Assembly: GCF_030161375.1 (NCBI RefSeq)
Contig: NZ_BSSQ01000001.1
Coordinates: 496,001 to 560,000 of the forward strand
Direction of reading: 5' to 3'
Source of the DNA: Paenibacillus glycanilyticus
GTDB lineage: Bacteria; Bacillota; Bacilli; Paenibacillales; Paenibacillaceae
Length of the DNA: 64,000 bases
Shown here in pieces: positions 61,434 through 64,000 of this stretch. Each line of letters starts with the position of its first letter. Position 1 is the stretch's first letter. The notes under the pieces were generated by a model. It had not been told where the DNA came from. It was given only the letters and a program-made list of their open reading frames with translations, and did no database searches. The position numbers and the translations under genes are program-made.

Positions 61434-62888
61434 ATGGGACATCCCACTATTTATCCAACCGGAGCTACCGTTTATTTGCCAGAGAAAGCATGGAGCGGCT
61501 ATACCATATTCCAAGCGGCCAATGTCGGCGCATTACTTATTGATATGAACGGCAAAGAAGTTCATCTGTGGAAAGGGCTGCGCGGCTTCCCTAACAAAAT
61601 TCTGCCTGGCGGTCATGTGGTAGGCAGCACGAAGGAACGCGATCCGAAATACGGCTTCCAGGACGAGGCCGATCTTGTGCAGGTGGACTGGGACGGCAAT
61701 ATCGTATGGAAATTCAACCGCCTCGAATACATAGAGGATCCCGGATATGAGCCGGAGTGGATGGCTCGCGCGCATCATGATTACCAGCGCGAAGGCAATC
61801 CGGTCGGCTATTATGCTCCGGGCCAGGAGCCGCAAACCAATGGCGGGCGTACCCTCATTCTTGCTCACCGCAATGTTACGAAACCCGAGATCTCCGATAA
61901 AGTGCTGCTTGATGACGTTATTATCGAAGTAGACTGGGAAGGCAATATCCTCTGGCAATGGGCGGTAAGCGACCATTTCGAAGAGCTTGGTTTTGACGAA
62001 GCAGCCAAAAACGTCCTGTTCCGCGATCCAAACGGCCGTCACTTCGGCGGCAATACCGGCGGCGACTGGATGCATATCAACTCGGCTTCTTGGGTAGGTC
62101 CCAACAAGTTCTATGACGCCGGCGACGAGCGGTTCCATCCGGACAATATCATTTGGGATGCCCGGGAATCCAATATTATCGCGATTACGGACCGCCAGAC
62201 CGGCCGGATCGTATGGCAGCTAGGTCCGGATTACTCGAAGCCGGAAGTGAAGCATCTAGGCTGGATTATCGGTCAGCATCATGCCCATATCATCCCGCAA
62301 GGCTTGCCGGGCGAAGGCAATCTGCTTGTATTCGATAACGGCGGCTGGGGCGGTTACGGTCTGCCTAACCCCGCTTCTCCTTACGGAATTAAGAACGCGG
62401 TTCGGGACCATTCCCGTATTCTCGAGATCAATCCGGTCACGCTTGAGATTGAATGGCAATACACGCCAACGGAAGCCGGATTTATGGCTCCGCTTGATTC
62501 TTATCGGTTCTACAGCCCTTATATCAGCTCGGCGCAACGTCTCCCTAACGGCAATACGCTCATTACCGAGGGCGCGGACGGCCGGATTTTCGAAGTAACG
62601 AGCGAGCATGAATTAGTGTGGGAATACATCTCTCCCTATAAAAACAAAATCAACGCCAACATGGTTTACCGCGCTTACCGGGTCCCTTACGAGTGGGTGC
62701 CTCAACTGGAGAAGCCGTCCGAAGAAGCCATCCTTCCCCTCGACGTTGCGGATTACCGCGTGCCGGGTGCTGCTCCCCGAGGAGTCCACTCCTATGTTGA
62801 GGTTGCCGGAACGGAAGCTTACGGCGAAGGCGCGTTTTGCGTAGCGACAACGGTTGAAAAACCAGGTCAATCTCAAGAGGAAAGCTAA
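61434..62888 (+). CDS. Arylsulfotransferase-like propeller protein, cytoplasmic
   Basis: 484 aa from the ATG at 61434, eight bases after AGGAG. Repeated propeller blades (GKEVHLWKGL, GNIVWKFNRLEY, GNILWQWAVSDHF, GRIVWQLGPDY, TLEIEWQYTP, ELVWEYISPY) and the segments DWMHINSASWV, IIWDARESNIIAITDR, QHHAHIIPQG and LLVFDNGGWGGYG match the bacterial aryl-sulfate sulfotransferase superfamily, where His residues carry the sulfuryl group. Classic ASST enzymes are periplasmic; this one has no signal peptide. With a SsuA/TauA-like binding protein next, it may transfer or remove sulfate from an imported aryl sulfate. Confidence 0.8.
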   Translation: MGHPTIYPTGATVYLPEKAWSGYTIFQAANVGALLIDMNGKEVHLWKGLRGFPNKILPGGHVVGSTKERDPKYGFQDEADLVQVDWDGNIVWKFNRLEYIEDPGYEPEWMARAHHDYQREGNPVGYYAPGQEPQTNGGRTLILAHRNVTKPEISDKVLLDDVIIEVDWEGNILWQWAVSDHFEELGFDEAAKNVLFRDPNGRHFGGNTGGDWMHINSASWVGPNKFYDAGDERFHPDNIIWDARESNIIAITDRQTGRIVWQLGPDYSKPEVKHLGWIIGQHHAHIIPQGLPGEGNLLVFDNGGWGGYGLPNPASPYGIKNAVRDHSRILEINPVTLEIEWQYTPTEAGFMAPLDSYRFYSPYISSAQRLPNGNTLITEGADGRIFEVTSEHELVWEYISPYKNKINANMVYRAYRVPYEWVPQLEKPSEEAILPLDVADYRVPGAAPRGVHSYVEVAGTEAYGEGAFCVATTVEKPGQSQEES

Positions 62889-62901
62889 GGGGGGAAAAGC
62901 G

Positions 62902-63939
62902 ATGAAAAAGTTCGGTATTCTTGCAACAATAGCCATTCTCGCCTTCACCCTTGCCGCATGCGGCGGCAAGGACAATAAGCCGGCAGCCGCTAATGCCAAC
63001 ACCGCAAGCAACAAGCAGTCGGAAGCGGCAGCCGATCCGATTAAGATCAAGATCGCCGACACCTCAACCAATCCGGTATTCCGCGTCGCTAAGAACAAAG
63101 GCTTTCTCGAGAAATACGGCATTGATGCCGAGATCATTACGTTTGCTACGCCTGCGGAAGGCATTAACTCGTTGTTCATCAAGCAGGCTGATATCGGTTG
63201 GGGCGCGGACTTTCCGTCGCTGAATGCCGTGAGCAAAGGCGAATTCTCCATTATAGGAGCAACTGGCACGGATACGGAAGCGTCGGCCGCGCAATGGAAG
63301 CTTTTTGTGCGGGATGACATTCAGTCGGCTGCCGACCTGAAGGGCAAGAAACTAAGTACGTTGCGCGGTACCTTCCTCCCCTATTTGTGGGATGTCTATT
63401 TGAAGGATAACGGGATAGCTGCCGCAGACACGAAGGAGATTGGCCAAGGCGGGTTCGACGAAGCTTACGTGGCTCTGAAAAAAGGCGAAATCGACGCCAG
63501 CTGGGTCGTAGGCGCAACGCTTATCGACAAATTCAAAGCCATTGAAGGCGTTCATGAATTGACCGACATGTCCAAAACCTCCGTGCGTATCGGCGGCACC
63601 ATCATCGCCCCAAACTCCTTGATTGAGGATCATCCGCAGGCGATTGCCAATTTCCTGAAGGCCTTGGACGAAACCTCGAAGTTTATCGCGGCTAACCCGG
63701 ACGAAACGGCCGACATTTTGTTCAAAGAAACGAAGCAGCCGAAGGAAGCGACGATCCGGGACTTGGCGACAAACAATTGGAAGATCGGCTTCACCCAGCA
63801 ATCGTTCGACAGCTTGACCAATCAGAAGAACTATATGGTAGGCGCCGGCATTATCCAAAACGACTTCAATCTTGCCGATAAGTTGAGCCTGGACGCCGTG
63901 CAGCAAGCGGTACCGGACCAGTTCACCTACTCGAAATAA
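62902..63939 (+). CDS. ABC transporter substrate-binding lipoprotein (SsuA/TauA/NrtA-like)
   Basis: 345 aa from the ATG at 62902 (GGGGGG upstream). Lipoprotein signal with lipobox LAAC, Ala/Asn-rich linker, then the NMT1/SsuA-type fold: FRVAKNKGFLEKYGIDAEIITFATPAEGINSLFIKQADIGWG, LKGKKLSTLRGTFLPYLWDVYLKDNG and ALKKGEIDASWVVGA. This family binds sulfonates, taurine, nitrate or aromatic acids. Its place after an arylsulfotransferase-like gene points to sulfate esters or sulfonates. The rest of the importer should lie beyond the window. Confidence 0.88.
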   Translation: MKKFGILATIAILAFTLAACGGKDNKPAAANANTASNKQSEAAADPIKIKIADTSTNPVFRVAKNKGFLEKYGIDAEIITFATPAEGINSLFIKQADIGWGADFPSLNAVSKGEFSIIGATGTDTEASAAQWKLFVRDDIQSAADLKGKKLSTLRGTFLPYLWDVYLKDNGIAAADTKEIGQGGFDEAYVALKKGEIDASWVVGATLIDKFKAIEGVHELTDMSKTSVRIGGTIIAPNSLIEDHPQAIANFLKALDETSKFIAANPDETADILFKETKQPKEATIRDLATNNWKIGFTQQSFDSLTNQKNYMVGAGIIQNDFNLADKLSLDAVQQAVPDQFTYSK

Positions 63940-63953
63940 AGGAGAGATGACAG

Positions 63954-64000
63954 ATGTTAAATACAAGTCCATCTCCAAATACGATTACCATTGAACGGTT
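63954..64000 (+). CDS. Start of the next operon gene, probably ABC transporter component
   Basis: ATG at 63954, seven bases after GGAGAG and 14 bp after the binding-protein stop. Only 15 codons are visible (MLNTSPSPNTITIER). The TITIER ending is what ABC ATPases often show at their first strand, so an ATP-binding subunit is likely, but this is a weak call. The other frame starting at ATG 63947 stops after 15 codons. Confidence 0.5.
   Translation, partial: MLNTSPSPNTITIER

Overview
The window looks like a chromosomal segment of a Paenibacillus-type Bacillota. The reasons are the mix of gene families: many sugar ABC importers with lipoprotein binding proteins and no ATPase of their own, LacI/AraC/GntR-AraR regulators, YesM/YesN two-component pairs, a gerA-gerB-gerC spore-germination operon, GH42/GH76/GH125/GH127/GH130 enzymes, and strong AGGAGG ribosome sites with frequent GTG and TTG starts. 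This is inference from gene content; no rRNA or other marker gene is present.

Region 1 (1-24 kb) is a glycan-use island. It opens with a secreted GH43 enzyme (cut by the window edge, with a textbook CcpA cre site) and a LacI regulator. A plus-strand operon follows: binding protein, two permeases, GH13 alpha-glucosidase, DUF1861 protein and GH130 mannoside phosphorylase. A minus-strand pair encodes an aldose epimerase and a GH127 beta-L-arabinofuranosidase, divergent from an AraC regulator. A large minus-strand operon (22.0 to 14.1 kb) carries GH125, a binding protein, two permeases and three GH76 endo-alpha-mannanases, one with a membrane anchor and two without, headed by an AraR-type GntR/LacI regulator. 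Together these would let the cell cut alpha-1,6-mannan outside, import the fragments, finish them inside, and handle mannosides and arabinosides.

Region 2 (23.5-31.5 kb): an SDR, an autoregulated LacI protein, a PocR/AraC regulator divergent from glycerol dehydrogenase and a fused dihydroxyacetone kinase, a lipoprotein that seems to start at CTG, repeat-rich intergenic DNA, and ThyX.

Region 3 (31.5-46.2 kb) is mixed: an RDD protein, APH-like kinase, YihY, a short HAD phosphatase, LacI, a His-rich membrane peptide, a KinB-like kinase, YwaF-like protein, Dps, a lipoprotein, gerA/gerB/gerC, a SnoaL-like protein, a second CTG-start candidate, and LysR divergent from an ABM monooxygenase.

Region 4 (46.2-64 kb): an LplB/LplC/LipO-type importer followed by an FAD oxidoreductase and YesN/YesM in one minus-strand array; a structured repeat element and a CAACAG microsatellite; an old-yellow-enzyme, a polysaccharide deacetylase, GH42 beta-galactosidase divergent from its AraC regulator; then a plus-strand operon with a leader attenuator, MarR, a cytoplasmic arylsulfotransferase-like propeller and a SsuA/TauA-like binding protein, continuing past the right edge.

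The least expected structures are non-coding: a family of inverted-repeat elements (two copies flanking a terminator at 9605-10012, one at 54647-54794), a TTAACGATG palindrome family with a 62-bp tandem array at 1-1.3 kb, and a 42-bp tandem duplication plus TGCA hairpins at 30.2-30.5 kb. No tRNA, rRNA, CRISPR array, transposase or phage gene was seen.
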